Both the position numbers and the translations under genes were made by a program. Positions 1-10,123 of a stretch of 64,000 bases of DNA are shown piece by piece. Position 1 is the first letter of the stretch. Each line of letters begins with the position of its first letter. This DNA comes from Tipula vernalis (lineage: Eukaryota; Arthropoda; Insecta; Diptera; Tipulidae): contig OY282560.1 in the NCBI GenBank assembly GCA_958295665.1, forward strand, positions 29,377,992-29,441,991. Direction: 5' to 3'. The notes below the pieces were generated by a model. That model saw only the letters and a list, made by a program, of their open reading frames with translations. It made no database searches and was not told the DNA's origin.

Positions 1-139
1 TAACCGATTTTGTTAATCCTTGATAAAGGCTTGGCAATAAATTTGAATTAATTAAACTGGGTTGACGAATAACAGAGAAAAGTTGTTCTGGGTGTAGTGC
101 ATGCCCAAATGCATTTGCAAAGAATGGTAATAATGACAT
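1..139 (-). CDS. Small heat-shock protein (Hsp20), N-terminal fragment cut by window edge
   Basis: Reading the minus strand from ATG at 139-137 gives an uninterrupted 46-codon stretch starting MSLLPFFANAFGHALHPEQL and continuing RQPSLINSNLLPSLYQ. This is the N-terminal arm seen in the other Hsp20 genes here, closest to the gene at 24677-25237 (FGHRFHPEQ, NSNLLPDIYQ). The alpha-crystallin domain lies beyond the window. The promoter is intact: TATATAAA on the minus strand at 259-266, the heat-shock-element-like core at 285-302, and a TCAGTA initiator between TATA and ATG. It is presumably a cytosolic ATP-independent chaperone. Only the completeness of the gene is uncertain. Confidence 0.85.
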   Translation of the reverse strand, partial: MSLLPFFANAFGHALHPEQLFSVIRQPSLINSNLLPSLYQGLTKSV

Positions 140-258
140 TTTAATTATTTATTTTAATTTCACTTTACAAAAATTTTAAATTTGATTTATTTTGTTTAAA
201 ACAATTATTTTATTTCAAATTTAGTTTTCTACTGAATATCCCACAAGTCGAACGTGGG

Positions 259-302
259 TTTATATAGTAAATTGAGTTGTTGGGGGTAGAAAGAACGAGA
301 AA
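259..302 (-). promoter_or_regulatory. Hsp20 promoter: HSE-like core plus TATA box
   Basis: On the minus strand the core TTTCTCGTTCTTTC (followed by TACC, 285-302) precedes TATATAAA (259-266), which serves the gene fragment at 1-139. The core reads as a three-unit heat-shock element TTC-nn-Gxx-nn-TTC whose middle unit is GTT instead of GAA. It recurs at five other Hsp20 genes in the window. Confidence 0.7.
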
Positions 303-1427
303 AATCATAAATGAAACAAAATGACTATGCGTATAGCGTATTCAAAAAATGTGAGTGAGATAGTTGAGTATGCATTTTTCGAAAAAATGTAAGTCGTAAA
401 TTACGTCAGTGGTTGTTATGTATTGTGTATGCCGTTTTGTACTGTACTAGGTAATTAATAAAAGTGCGTAGTACGTGTGCGTAAACAATTTTAGACAAAC
501 GGAAATTTCCAGATTAACAGTTCGTAGTATATCTATTTGATACTTGTTATTTACCTTTTGAACCAAATTTAAACGGGTCACAGACGCTACAATTTATTTT
601 TAGATAAATCAACCAATTTATCGTATAAAGTTTTGCCCACATACGTAACGATATTCCAACCAATTAGCTACTAACAAGTCTAGGCTTACTTTAGGATTTA
701 CGTCATAGTCTTTTTAGTCATTCTTGAAACGAGAGTTTTAAAACTAAATATGTATAAAACTGTGTATGTAATTCTGCTTGAGTGTCTGGGGCCCGTTTAA
801 ATCAGCGAGCAATCTGAAATGCCTACATACGTATCTACATAATACAACATCCGGTCACAGTTTCCAATTTTGTCACAGTTTCCAAAAATATTAATTTTTG
901 TTTAACGAACGGCTCTACTTTAGGCCATTTTCCAATCTTTTTGGTGGGGCATAACGCGATAAACAATTTAGCTTTCTTGAATTGTCTCAAGAGAATGATC
1001 ATTAAATCTAGATTGTTGATCGCTGTACTCATCATATCGATCATCTTCTAGTTTTTCGACTTTTTTAATAATTTACAAGGTGGCCAAAGTTGATTAGCCT
1101 AAAACAATTTTTAAGTAGGGAATCATTGCGAAAGAAGGATAGGGATTTGTAGTTTCAGAATAAGACGTAAACAAAACAAAACCAATACCTTCCATTTGGA
1201 TTCTTCCGTTAGAAAGTGGTTTATGAGGTGAAGCAAAAATATCGGCATTAACTTGAGAAAACATCAGCTTCTTTTATTTTACCAAACGCTTTTCAAGAGG
1301 AATTATTTATAAACAACTATATTACGATACAAAATGAATTTTTATTTTATTCAAAACATAAATTATACAAAAATTTAACAAAAACAGGAATTTCGACTTC
1401 TGGAACATACTATATACAGACTAATAA
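303..1427. other. AT-rich intergenic region between two Hsp20 genes
   Basis: No convincing gene was found. The right end (about 1320-1427) is the 3' UTR of the minus-strand Hsp20 gene, with AATAAA-type signals. A 69-codon minus-strand open frame at 835-1044 has no recognisable domain and I do not call it. Confidence 0.5.
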
Positions 1428-1958
1428 TTATTCAGACATTTTTTCTCCAGCCCCTTTTACTTGCTCCGTTTCTTTATTTGGTTTGACCGTTAGGTGTGCT
1501 GGTCCCGTTTGTTGAATTTGGATTATACGCTCATTTGATTCAATCGCTTTAGCTTTTGGTGGTGCCTTAATTGTGAGCACACCATCCGATGAAAGTGACG
1601 AGACAACATCATTTACATCAAACTGTTTTGGTAGTTGATATCGTCTAGTGAAGTGACGATAAATGTGGCCATGTTCATCCTCTTTCTCCTCGTGTTTACC
1701 TTCGATCACAATTGAATCATCAACAGTTTTCACCGTTATTTCATTCGGTTGGAAATGTTGCACATCCATACAAACTTGGAAGCCATCTTTACCAATGGTC
1801 GCTTGTCCAGAAAGTTCACCTGGTTGAGGCACACACCATGGTCGCTGGTAAATGCCAAGCAAACTGGGTTTTTGGAGAGTAGGAAAAAATTGTTCTGGAT
1901 GCAATCCATATCCAAATGCATGTGCAAATGCATCGTTCACGACTGGCAGCAACGACAT
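1428..1958 (-). CDS. Small heat-shock protein, Hsp20/alpha-crystallin family (176 aa)
   Basis: The 176-residue protein has the full sHSP architecture. Residues 1-50 are a hydrophobic N-terminal arm (MSLLP...FFPTL). Residues 58-135 are the alpha-crystallin domain, with the characteristic [13 protein letters not shown] loop, RHFTRRYQLP and [11 protein letters not shown]. An IQI motif sits near 146-148 and is followed by QTGPAHLTVKP. sHSPs bind unfolding clients in large oligomers without ATP. The minus-strand ATG at 1958 is the family start. The promoter has TATAAAAG (2093-2100) and the shared HSE-like core (2139-2156). It is the inverted-duplicate partner of the gene at 10124-10663 (about 85% similar by eye) and diverges from the split gene at 3104. 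Confidence 0.95.
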   Translation of the reverse strand: MSLLPVVNDAFAHAFGYGLHPEQFFPTLQKPSLLGIYQRPWCVPQPGELSGQATIGKDGFQVCMDVQHFQPNEITVKTVDDSIVIEGKHEEKEDEHGHIYRHFTRRYQLPKQFDVNDVVSSLSSDGVLTIKAPPKAKAIESNERIIQIQQTGPAHLTVKPNKETEQVKGAGEKMSE

Positions 1959-2092
1959 TTTTATGTGTATTTGTTAATTTTACTTCGCCGGATATCAAAA
2001 ATTATTTCACAACTTTTATTTGTTTATGTTTCAAAAACGATTATTGTTGAATTTTTAGCTTTGTACTGAATGCCTGTTTAACTCAACGTGCG

Positions 2093-2156
2093 CTTTTATA
2101 CCATACGTAACTGTAATGCATGATGCATTTAGGACTGGGGTAGAAAGAACGAGAAA
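2093..2156 (-). promoter_or_regulatory. Hsp20 promoter: TATA box and HSE-like core
   Basis: On the minus strand the HSE-like core (2139-2156, GAAAGAACGAGAAA on plus) precedes TATAAAAG (2093-2100). A TCAGTA initiator about 30 bp further down leads to the gene at 1428-1958. Confidence 0.7.
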
Positions 2157-2950
2157 TTACAAACAGTTCAAAATATTGAGTGAGATAGTTATGTGGAACA
2201 AAACATGTGTAACGCACAACAATAACAACAACAGAAGAAATAAGGACAGAAATGCGTAATATTGTGGTTTTAGAATTAACGGGATTTTTCTAGAATAATT
2301 ATTCAACGAAAATCTCACTATATTTCTGTTTAACAGCTGATTGCTGCCGGTTAATTTTTATTTTCTCTCTCTCTTCGAGCGTTTTTATTTTGTTTTGTAT
2401 CATTTCTTGAAACTATAGTAAATTTATTATGAGAGGTTTCAATGGCAATAATTTCTATAAACGTACAAAATGATAATTGATATTTGATAACATTAAAATT
2501 CAATTACGTATTTTGCTTCTAGTCAAGGTAGCTTCAAGAATTTCAATTAAAAACACATTTAAAAAGGTCATTCTTTGTCACCGTCTATTTCTAGTCGAAT
2601 ATGTATTTTGCAAAATAAAGTTAAAATGTTTGAGGAATTAAAATATTCAAGAAAATTCAAAATCGTTCTACCTGGCTATATAAATCAAAACAGTAAATAC
2701 CTACATACATACATATTTGTAACTACATTAAAGAGCGAAATTTCGCGATGGCTCCAATAAAAAAAAAAGAAAAAAACGGTTGAGTACATTCTTAAACGTC
2801 ATAAAATCGTGAGAGTTAAAATTTTATTGTAGAAACAGCTGAGTTCGTTCGATTATAGTAAAATACCCCTCTTTTATTAATGAATATGTTTTCATTCTCA
2901 GTTCTCATATTATTTCGTCATTTGTTTTGAAATTGTAAATATTCTAGTTG

Positions 2951-2989
2951 TTTCTCGTTCTTTCATTCACAATTTTGATTTTATATAAA
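2951..2989 (+). promoter_or_regulatory. Hsp20 promoter of the split gene: HSE-like core and TATA box
   Basis: The core TTTCTCGTTCTTTC at 2951-2964 and TATATAAA at 2982-2989 are followed by an ATCAGTAATA initiator. They remain intact although the gene downstream is interrupted, so transcription may persist. Confidence 0.7.
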
Positions 2990-3103
2990 TTTCGAGCGAG
3001 TACAATATAGAAAATCAGTAATAAACAAAATACGCGAAACAAATAACAGTACTACCGAACGTAGTAAAGTTAAATTAAATATTTTGTAATAAAATACAAC
3101 AAA

Positions 3104-3786
3104 ATGTCAATAATATTAGGATTAATCGAAAATCATCCATTTGAGGATACATTTGGTTATATGGTGTATCCAGAGCAAATCCAACACTCAAGATCTCATC
3201 GTCATCGAAATTTGAAGAGATGCTGTCGGCCGATGTCCAAAAAACGGAAATGTGCTTTAAAAAGTCACATGCTAATAGTGATGGGCTAAATCGATCTTTT
3301 TTGTTAAAAATAATATGAGAAAATAAACAAAACAGAACAAAAAAGATCGATTTAGCACATCACTACATGCTAAACAAATGTCATAAAGTGGCCGATTTAA
3401 AGAAGAATGATTTCCAAGTATCATTAGATACTAAAGATTTCACACCGAATGAAATCTCAGTTAAGACGGTTGGCCAAACAATTATTGTGGAGGGAAAACA
3501 CGAGGAGAAAGAGGATGAGCATGGTCATATTTCCAGACATTTCATTCGTAAATATAAATTGCCCAAAGAAGTTGATGTAAATGAAGTTATATCAACGCTA
3601 TCAACTGACGGTCAACTCACAATTAAAGCACCAACAAAACTGAAACCGGTTAAATCTAGTGAGCGGGTAATTCAAATTCAACAGACTGGTGTGGAACATC
3701 AACCATTGAAAACAAAGGAGACTGAAAAAATGATCATTGTTGAGAAGGCAGAGCTGTGTAATAGTTCCACTCCGGCCTGTATTTAA
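3104..3786 (+). pseudogene. Hsp20 gene split by a 90-bp hAT-like MITE
   Basis: The ORF from ATG 3104 encodes the N-terminal arm (MSIILGLIENHPFEDTFGYM...) and hits a stop at 3287-3289 inside an insertion. The rest, with the whole alpha-crystallin domain, lies in another frame at 3367-3786 ([17 protein letters not shown]..., [32 protein letters not shown]). The interrupter is a 90-bp element plus an 8-bp target duplication, 98 bp in total. Without those 98 bp the frames join as HMLNKCHK, matching HILHKCQK in the inverted-duplicate partner at 8440-8982, for 194 residues. An ATG within the right target duplication (3367) could start a 139-residue protein that keeps the domain but lacks the N-terminal arm. 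Whether that is made is unknown. Confidence 0.93.
3276..3365. mobile_element. 90-bp hAT-like MITE with 8-bp target duplication
   Basis: Thirty-base terminal inverted repeats begin TAGTGATGGGCTAAATCGAT and match at 29 of 30 positions, around a 30-bp AT-rich middle. The flanks are perfect 8-bp duplications CATGCTAA at 3268-3275 and 3366-3373. The 8-bp duplication and the TAGTGATG-type termini fit the hAT superfamily. It is non-autonomous, encodes nothing, and folds into a near-perfect hairpin. Confidence 0.93.
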
Positions 3787-3949
3787 TAATTATTTGTATG
3801 ACATAATAAATTATGGTTTATTTTGTTTAAATTGCTTGTGTTTTTTTAAATTGATATTGTCTCAATTTGAAAAGTGTTTCGAGTCCAAAACCAATATCGT
3901 GGTTAATTATAAAATAATTGAATACTTAAATCTTTGACAAATTAGAAAA

Positions 3950-5330
3950 CCCTGAAACCAACCATCCATGCACGTATCAATTTTGTCTAAACATACGGCT
4001 GAGTTTTTTTTACTTTTCGCATAACGTGGCTTAACGTGGCACTAACTGGAAACGAAACAAAAACCAAATCCTATGACATTGAAAACAATCTTGGAAAATA
4101 TGGGTAAGGCCTAACCAGCGAATCAGTAAGAAACCTTAAAGAATTTGACGAAATTACTTCCTTACAGAAGATTTAACATATCGGCCACCGAATCCGTAGC
4201 AACTGACTAGTACAGTATTAAAATTGTAATATGAATGGGAAAATTTATTATTTCTAAGAAAACGGTGCTGTGGAAATTTTGATGTATTCTGACATATCGC
4301 GCGTTAATTTTCGCTCTGTTAAGTGACGGCTGAACTGAACGAAACGTTCTTAAATTTTCGCTTCTTTCTTACTTAAAGTTGTTACTGACTCGCTGGTTCC
4401 CCCATAAAACCTACTCTTTTTAAACATGTCGCTAAAGGTTTTTTACGAATTTTCAAACAAAACTAAACAATAAAAAAATTGACGGGGGGCGATTAGCAGG
4501 GACAGCAGAGACGCAACGATTTCAACAACAACGTCAAGCAACACTAGCTACAGTTAGTACAAATTTTGGGTGACCGCATGGGAACATAATGATGGAACGA
4601 ATTCTCGCCCCCCTCACAACCGCCGATGGATAAAATGGTGGAGGGAACAATAATAGTTGTTTTCAGCCTTTCAGGAAAAGAACTTGCGGCACCAGGAAAT
4701 TGTGTTGTCATTGTGCTGTCATAAAAAAAAAAACAAAACACTAACAACTATCGATCGCTTTGGTGTCTGTAACCGGGTCGAGTCTGTCCCTACTAATAAT
4801 CCTATCCCATCCCTCGATATTGTTATATGTAAAAAGGGTGTACGATGGCTGCCTGGCCAGGGGCGGATATCACAACTATTAGACTTATGTGGTTATCGAT
4901 GTGGCGCCTTTCTTTACGGGGTTTGGCTTCATGAAGAATGGTGTCGTGTTTGTAACATGGAGTGGTGTGGTATTCGCATTTATAAAACGGGAGACTTGCG
5001 TAATGCTTGATCGTACATTTGAAATCAATCAAATCTGTTACGATGAGACAGTCTGAACGACCTTATCCTAGCAAGCCGGGATATACCCCGCCTGGCAGAT
5101 GTCATATGAAAAAAACAGCAGAAGGATTTTCACCACGACACACACACAAACGAAAAATAAAGTATATATACTGTCAGTAATCCTTGGTGTATCATTTATC
5201 CGAATAGAACCATTCCAGGATCACAACAAAATCAAATCAATCAATCAAAACTAAACAATGAAAAATTTGAAACAATCAAAATTTTCACAAACATAAGTAC
5301 AACAACAAAATTATAATTAACAAATGAAAA
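3950..5330. other. Spacer with no recognisable gene
   Basis: Short open frames occur at 4657-5010 (+) and 4823-5032 (-), but none has a recognisable motif. The segment near 4480-5010 is somewhat more GC-rich than its surroundings and may be an old transposon remnant I cannot identify. Confidence 0.4.
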
Positions 5331-5334
5331 ATGT

Positions 5335-5800
5335 TTAGTAGCGTATATTGCGCCTTGAGCTTGAATAACCGCTGCCAGGCCTCCGTCCCATCATACTTTT
5401 GATAATCTGTTGGATATCGCACTGAGGTACTTTCCCATTCATCTAAGAGCACGCTTCGGAGTTGTTCCATTGTATTCGGAGTTGGAATATGAGACCGAAT
5501 TCTTCTACCAAGAAAAGTCTCAAACATGTTCCATAGGATTCAAGTTGGCATTTCTTTCTGGCCATGTCCTCTTCGAAATATTTACACCTGCCAAGTATTC
5601 ATTCACGACTCTGGCAACATGATGTCGTGCATTATCTGGCATTAGCACGATATTATCGCATATGAATGATGCTTAGGGAACAATTAATATATATTCTTCC
5701 AATATTTCGTTGTGATGATATACTGATCCGCCTTGAACCCTTTCGCTGAAGAGTAACGCTCTCCAGGTCGTCCGCAAACAAAATCTCGATATACGTTTTA
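5335..5800 (-). pseudogene. Tc1-like transposase C-terminal remnant
   Basis: Minus-strand frames read DNARHHVARVVNEYL, then NANLNPMEHV and RRIRSHIPTPNTMEQLRSVL, then LDEWESTSVRYPTDYQ. These correspond to the QDNAxxHxAR, SPDLNPIEHVWD and PxTLQELRxALLEEW blocks of Tc1-like DDE transposases. The pieces sit in different frames with stops between them, and no terminal repeats were seen. It is a dead relic. Confidence 0.75.
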
Positions 5801-5820
5801 CATTTCAAATTGAACCTTTA

Positions 5821-6190
5821 GTAAATTAGATGTACGGCCAAGTAGGATGGAACATATCTATTTCTTAACGGATTTAGGCAAATTTGATATGTGCGTTGAA
5901 AATGGGTAAAGTTATGGCCAAGTATGATGAAACTTACATATTTCTTAACGGATTTGAGTGGAATTTGACATGTGCGATGGCTATGGTGTTCTAAAATAAT
6001 TTTTGGATAAAGTTCTGGAATAAGGCCAAGTAGGAGTATAGATCTTGGCTCTTTCTTAATCGATTATGATGAAATTTCACATTTTGAAATGAGAAATTTC
6101 TGGAATACTATATGGCCAAATATCACGGAACTTGCCTATTTCTCAACCGGTGATGATGAAATTCCATGGGTACACTGTAAATGGGATTCT
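5821..6190 (+). repeat. Dispersed 108-bp tandem repeat, block A
   Basis: Degenerate units carry ATGGCCAAGTAGGATGGAAC, CTATTTCTTAACGGATT, GAAATTTGACATGTGCG and GATTCTAAAATAATTTTTGG. The same unit recurs at 23240-23860 and 28230-28785, where its period is 108 bp. Block A is the most diverged. Confidence 0.75.
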
Positions 6191-6369
6191 AATAAGAGAT
6201 AAAAAGAATGGCTTAGGTAAGATTGCGGAAATAGAACTGGGATGGCTCCGGCGTATGCATTCCGATGGAATTCACAGACAATCGTAAATTATCAAAGCTA
6301 CGAATATGCTCGTTATGGAATGAGTCGAACGAGAGGCTATTAAATATTTAAAAAATCATTTTGTTAGTT

Positions 6370-6810
6370 TTAGAATTCCAATTAGATTAGTTGCCGATCG
6401 AAGATCATGTTTCTTGTTCTGACCGCAACGGATTCTGCTCAATCTAATGCACAAGTCGAGAGACAGAGTAAAGATGGTAGATATTTTTAAAGTTTTCAAA
6501 GATTGTGAGTTTGCTTTTAATAATTCTTTGAACCGTTCGTTTCCGATGACACCGTCTATGCCATTATTTGGTGTAAATCAAATTAAAGAAAACGACATGT
6601 TATGGTTTATTGACATGCTGAATAACGAACCGTGAAACTTAGAACACTTACACCAAGAAATTGTGAAAAATGTGAGAAAGTCGTCATAAAGTCGAAATTT
6701 AAAGGGCCGTAGGCCGTAACACGGGTTTTGCCGTAACATGAAACTATTGTCTGTGACAACCGGGCCAATTGCAGAGTCAGAAATGACCGAATAAAGTAGA
6801 AGCAGTTAGT
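6370..6810 (+). pseudogene. gypsy-type integrase C-terminal remnant
   Basis: The plus frame reads EFAFNNSLNRSFPMTPSMPL followed by FGVNQIK, which matches the integrase end of the gypsy at 60.2 kb (EFVINNTINRTIQTTSAIAL, FGLNQ). Downstream, KSKFKGP then AVTRVLP with stop codons is a decayed GPY/F domain. It is an isolated fragment in the axis of the Hsp20 inverted duplication. Confidence 0.7.
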
Positions 6811-6953
6811 AATAGTGATACCTTTACGGGATATAACCCGCACAATACAGGGAAATGGGATTATTGTATTTTCAAATGAATTTGAATGAATATGGTTAAA
6901 AGAGTATTTTTTTAGTTTTTATTTAAAATTAAACGGTTATCACATGCAGCCAT

Positions 6954-7328
6954 TTAATATTTGGCAAATTGATTTGAAGTTTTTATTGATTCTGGTAGTT
7001 GTAGTTCATTATGTTCTTCAGTCTGTTCAAATGGTTTTTGACCTTTGTTTCGATTTGTTGGTATTGATGATTTGTTAGGCAGTAATCCACATATAGCAAC
7101 TTCCTTCTCTTCACCTTTTCGTTTCACATCAGCTATGTTCGATGTCAAATCGCTTGAGAGTCGATCTTTTTCCAAACCAGATACTAAACTAGATATTGCT
7201 AGATTGTATTTATCTAGATATGACTCCAATTCTATACTGCCGGCAACTTCTGGACACATACGAATGTAATCAAATTCTCCCATGATTGTGTCATCGGCAA
7301 ATTTCATGAATTGCGAGAATAACGACAT
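6954..7328 (-). CDS. Hsp20-derived protein lacking the alpha-crystallin domain (124 aa)
   Basis: The protein starts MSLFSQFMKFADDTIM and contains LDKYNLAISSLVSGLEKD, which aligns with LDKYKQALSNLVSGLEQD of the sHSP at 47319-47969 and with the small protein at 21510-21914. After that block no alpha-crystallin strands, [13 protein letters not shown] loop or GxLTI motif remain; the rest is charged and low in structure (DVKRKGEEKEV..., KPFEQTEEHNELQLPES). The ATG context and the TATAAAAC box on the minus strand upstream (about 7440-7450) resemble the sHSP genes, so it may be expressed. It lies between the arms of the inverted duplication. It is either a decaying copy that kept its frame or a new protein; function unknown. 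Confidence 0.65.
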   Translation of the reverse strand: MSLFSQFMKFADDTIMGEFDYIRMCPEVAGSIELESYLDKYNLAISSLVSGLEKDRLSSDLTSNIADVKRKGEEKEVAICGLLPNKSSIPTNRNKGQKPFEQTEEHNELQLPESIKTSNQFAKY

Positions 7329-7976
7329 TTTATTTTAATCACTTTGTTTTTTAGAAATTTATTTTAGTTTTAAATTAACAACTTTACAACATCGTTGATT
7401 CACTTAAATTTTAATACTGACGGTCTACAATACAAAATCGTGTTTTATATGCTAAAAGTAAACAACATAAATCGTGATTCCATGCGAACATTTCTGTGAG
7501 TCAATAATATTTTTGTTTTATAAATTTAAAGAGAAAAATTCCGCCATTCTATGGTTCTATACAAATTTTGAAACTATTAATAAATCTTAAGAGGTCATTC
7601 AAAGAATAATGGATGCGTCACGGACGATATATTTTTAAAATATGAATCTACATAAATTCTCACTATTGTATTGGTTAAGACGTATTCAAATACTGACACA
7701 CAAACAATCCAAAAGTGAATATCTTATACTTACGTTTTGTTTTGATATTTCAAACGAACGATAAGAATTTCAATTTCTTTTCTATTCCAACACACTGCAG
7801 AAGATAATGAACTATCACCACCGACATCTTGTATTTTTTGTTATTTTTAGAATCTTTTTTCAATTGTACGCAATAAGTCAATTAAAAAATAAAAAACCAA
7901 TTTAAACAAAAAAAAAATCTTAATTTATTAAATTACAACTTATTAAATAAATATATGTAGATTGGAATGGAACTTA

Positions 7977-8056
7977 TCATTCAGCTGCCGTATCATCATT
8001 CATAACCACATTTTCAACCTCATTTGATTTCAATGGTTGATGTGCTTCACCACTCT
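7977..8056 (-). pseudogene. Stranded original C-terminal tail of the Hsp20 gene at 8440-8982
   Basis: The minus strand reads KSGEAHQPLKSNEVENV... to a stop at 7977-7979, matching [15 protein letters not shown] of the duplicate at 3104-3786. It is cut off from its gene by the 414-bp element at 8059-8472 and probably now lies in the 3' UTR. Poly(A)-type signals follow at about 7900-7960. Confidence 0.8.
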
Positions 8057-8058
8057 TA

Positions 8059-8472
8059 CTACGTTTCCATGACAGAGTTAACCCGGTTTAAGAGTTTCGT
8101 TGAGTTAATAACATGGCCGCGCTAATCCATATTGTTTCCATGCAATTATAAATTCTAGTGTAATTTGACATTTCACAACAATTTAAAGTCACTTTTGGAA
8201 ATTTTATTTGTATGGTGGAAATTTTTCAATTTAACATTTATTGTGATTTTTATGATTTATAAAGTAATTATGGAGAGAAAAGAATACTCGCAATTCCATT
8301 TTGAATTGGTATAATTGTTTTTTTCGCTTTTGACAGATAGAATCCCTTCTAACCCTACTACTTTCGTTGAGTTAAGTTGGATTAAGAAACTTAACGAAGA
8401 TCCTAAACTCGACATGTTTCCATGATAAGATAATCCACGTTAATCCCGGTTAACTCCATCATGGAAACGTAG
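8059..8472. mobile_element. 414-bp TA-flanked MITE inside an Hsp20 gene
   Basis: The termini CTACGTTTCCATGA...GAGTTAACC... are inverted repeats of about 30 bp or more, flanked by TA on each side (8057-8058, 8473-8474). The internal arms repeat the ATGTTTCCATGATAAGATAA and TTAATCC themes. A TA duplication fits Tc1/mariner-type mobilisation. It carries no coding capacity of its own, but its right end supplies the last codons and stop of the Hsp20 gene at 8440-8982. Confidence 0.85.
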
Positions 8473-8982
8473 TATCTGTTGAATTGGAATTACTCGCTCA
8501 GCAGATTCTATCGCTTTTGGTTTTGGTGGTGCTTTAATTGTGAGCTGACCATCTGTTGATAGCGTTGATATAACTTCATTTGCATCAATTTCTTTGGGAA
8601 GGGTGTATTTACGAATAAAATGTCTGGAAATATGGCCATGCTCATCCTCTTTCTCTTCATGTTTTCCCTCCACAACGACCGTTTGATCAATCGTCTTAAC
8701 TAAAATTTCATTTGGCGTGAAATCTTTAACATCTAAAAATACTTGGAAACCTTCTTTATCGAAATTTGTATTTAAATCGGCCGCTTTTTGACATTTGTGT
8801 AGAATGTGACGAGGTTTTAAAGTATTATATTCCCGTTTGGATATTGGCCGAGAATATCCATTTAAACTTTGGTGACGTCGAATTTTTGGGTTGTGCATTT
8901 GTCCTGGATACACCATAAACCCAAATGTATCATCAAATGGATGATTTTCACCAAATTCTAAAAATATTGGTAGTATCGACAT
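8440..8982 (-). CDS. Small heat-shock protein with a MITE-derived C-terminus (180 aa)
   Basis: The protein has an N-terminal arm ([20 protein letters not shown]), an alpha-crystallin domain at residues 77-154 ([50 protein letters not shown]) and an IPI motif (VIPIQQ, about 164-169). Residues 171-180 ([10 protein letters not shown]) and the stop codon are read from the terminal repeat of the MITE at 8059-8472. The original tail lies stranded at 7977-8056. Its chaperone core and IPI motif are intact, so it is probably functional. The promoter has an ATATATAT TATA region (9090-9096), the HSE-like core (9123-9136) and ATCAGTAATA. It diverges from the gene at 10124. Confidence 0.92.
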   Translation of the reverse strand: MSILPIFLEFGENHPFDDTFGFMVYPGQMHNPKIRRHQSLNGYSRPISKREYNTLKPRHILHKCQKAADLNTNFDKEGFQVFLDVKDFTPNEILVKTIDQTVVVEGKHEEKEDEHGHISRHFIRKYTLPKEIDANEVISTLSTDGQLTIKAPPKPKAIESAERVIPIQQILRFHDGVNRD

Positions 8983-9089
8983 TTTGTTGTTACAAAAATA
9001 TATTTTATCACTTTTTAATTTTACTTTAATACGTTTTGTTTTGATCCAATTTTTGTTTATTACTGATTTTCTCTCTTGTATTCGCTCGA

Positions 9090-9136
9090 TATATATGAAT
9101 AAATAAAATCAAAATTGGGAAAGAAAGAACGAGAAA
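9090..9136 (-). promoter_or_regulatory. Hsp20 promoter: HSE-like core and TATA region
   Basis: On the minus strand the core TTTCTCGTTCTTTC (9123-9136) precedes a TATATAT box (9090-9096) and the initiator ATCAGTAATA, upstream of the gene at 8440-8982. It is the mirror of the promoter at 2951-2989. Confidence 0.7.
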
Positions 9137-9992
9137 TCACTAGAATACATATTTACAAATTCGAAACAAATGACGCAATAATAAGAGAGAGAGAGAAATG
9201 AGAATGAAAACAAATTCATTAATAAAAGAGGGGTATTTTACTACAAACGAACGAACTCAGCTCTTTCTATTTCTACAATAAAATTTTAACTCTCACGATT
9301 TTATGGCGTCTTAAGAATGTACTCAAGGTGATTTTTTTTTTGATGTTGATATTGTAAATAAATTCGACAGATGTTAAGCTAAGAAAATTGAACCCTTGAT
9401 GAAGCAAATTTTTTGATGTCACTTGAAAAAATGTTAAATTTTTCCTTGACTATTTTGGATTGACAATTTTCCTTGAATATTATCGATTGACCCTAGACAG
9501 TGTTATCAAATATCAATTACTTATCATTTTTGTACGTTTATAATAATTATTGCGTATAATATAAAGTTCTTATCGTAATAGTACTGTAGTTTTAACATCT
9601 GACGTTTATCTCAGTTGTTTCTTTAATTGTTAATTTAAAAACAGAAATATAGCGAAATTTTCGTGGATTAATTGTTCTAGAAAAATCCCGTTGGTTGAGA
9701 AACGGCAAGCATAGTTTTTAAATTCTCGATATTTCTGCTTTTATTTCTTCAATAATCATACAGTTTTGTAACCTCGAATAATATTCGATTATGTTCTATT
9801 TCAATTAACATTTATCTACGTCACTCAACAACCTTTTTACGTCAACGAAATGAAAAAATGAAAGAGGTTTCAATATAAAATAAATTTGACTGAGATCGCT
9901 ATAGAAGAGTCGAGTAAAAAATTATTGTTTTGAAAAAAAGACAAAAACTCGCCTTTTTCTGCAAGATCCCGGTCGAGTACAGTTAGGTATGG

Positions 9993-10028
9993 TATAAAAA
10001 CGCGCGTTGAGTTAAACAAGTATTCAGT
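9993..10028 (+). promoter_or_regulatory. Hsp20 core promoter without the shared HSE core
   Basis: TATAAAAA at 9993-10000 is followed 30 bp later by the initiator TCAGTA at 10023-10028. The 14-bp HSE-like core present at the other promoters was not found intact upstream. Confidence 0.65.
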
Positions 10029-10123
10029 ATAAAGTTAATAATTGAACATTAATCGTTTGGAACGTAAACAATTAAAAGTTGTGAAATAATTTTTGTGAAG
10101 TGTGTAATTAACAAATAATAAAA

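Larger units (their letters stand above)
1300..3900. repeat. Left arm of a large inverted duplication
   Basis: The divergent gene pair 1428-1958 (-) / 3104-3786 (+), with its shared intergenic region and 3' flanks, matches in inverted order the block at about 7900-10800 (8440-8982 -, 10124-10663 +). Landmarks shared between the intergenic regions include TAAAATACCCCTCTTTTATT, the run reading ATAAAATCGTGAGAGTTAAA and TTTCTCGTTCTTTC. Arm limits are approximate, judged by eye. Confidence 0.8.

Noticed and set aside
1736..1998. Several 60-106-codon frames overlapping the first Hsp20 gene
   Set aside because: Shadow frames of a strongly coding region, with no domains.
3276..3365. The insertion in the Hsp20 gene as an intron
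   Set aside because: No GT...AG borders, perfect terminal inverted repeats and an 8-bp target duplication; the sister gene has no intron there.
4657..5032. Overlapping 117- and 69-codon frames as a gene
   Set aside because: No motif, no start context or splice signals, and both strands are equally open.
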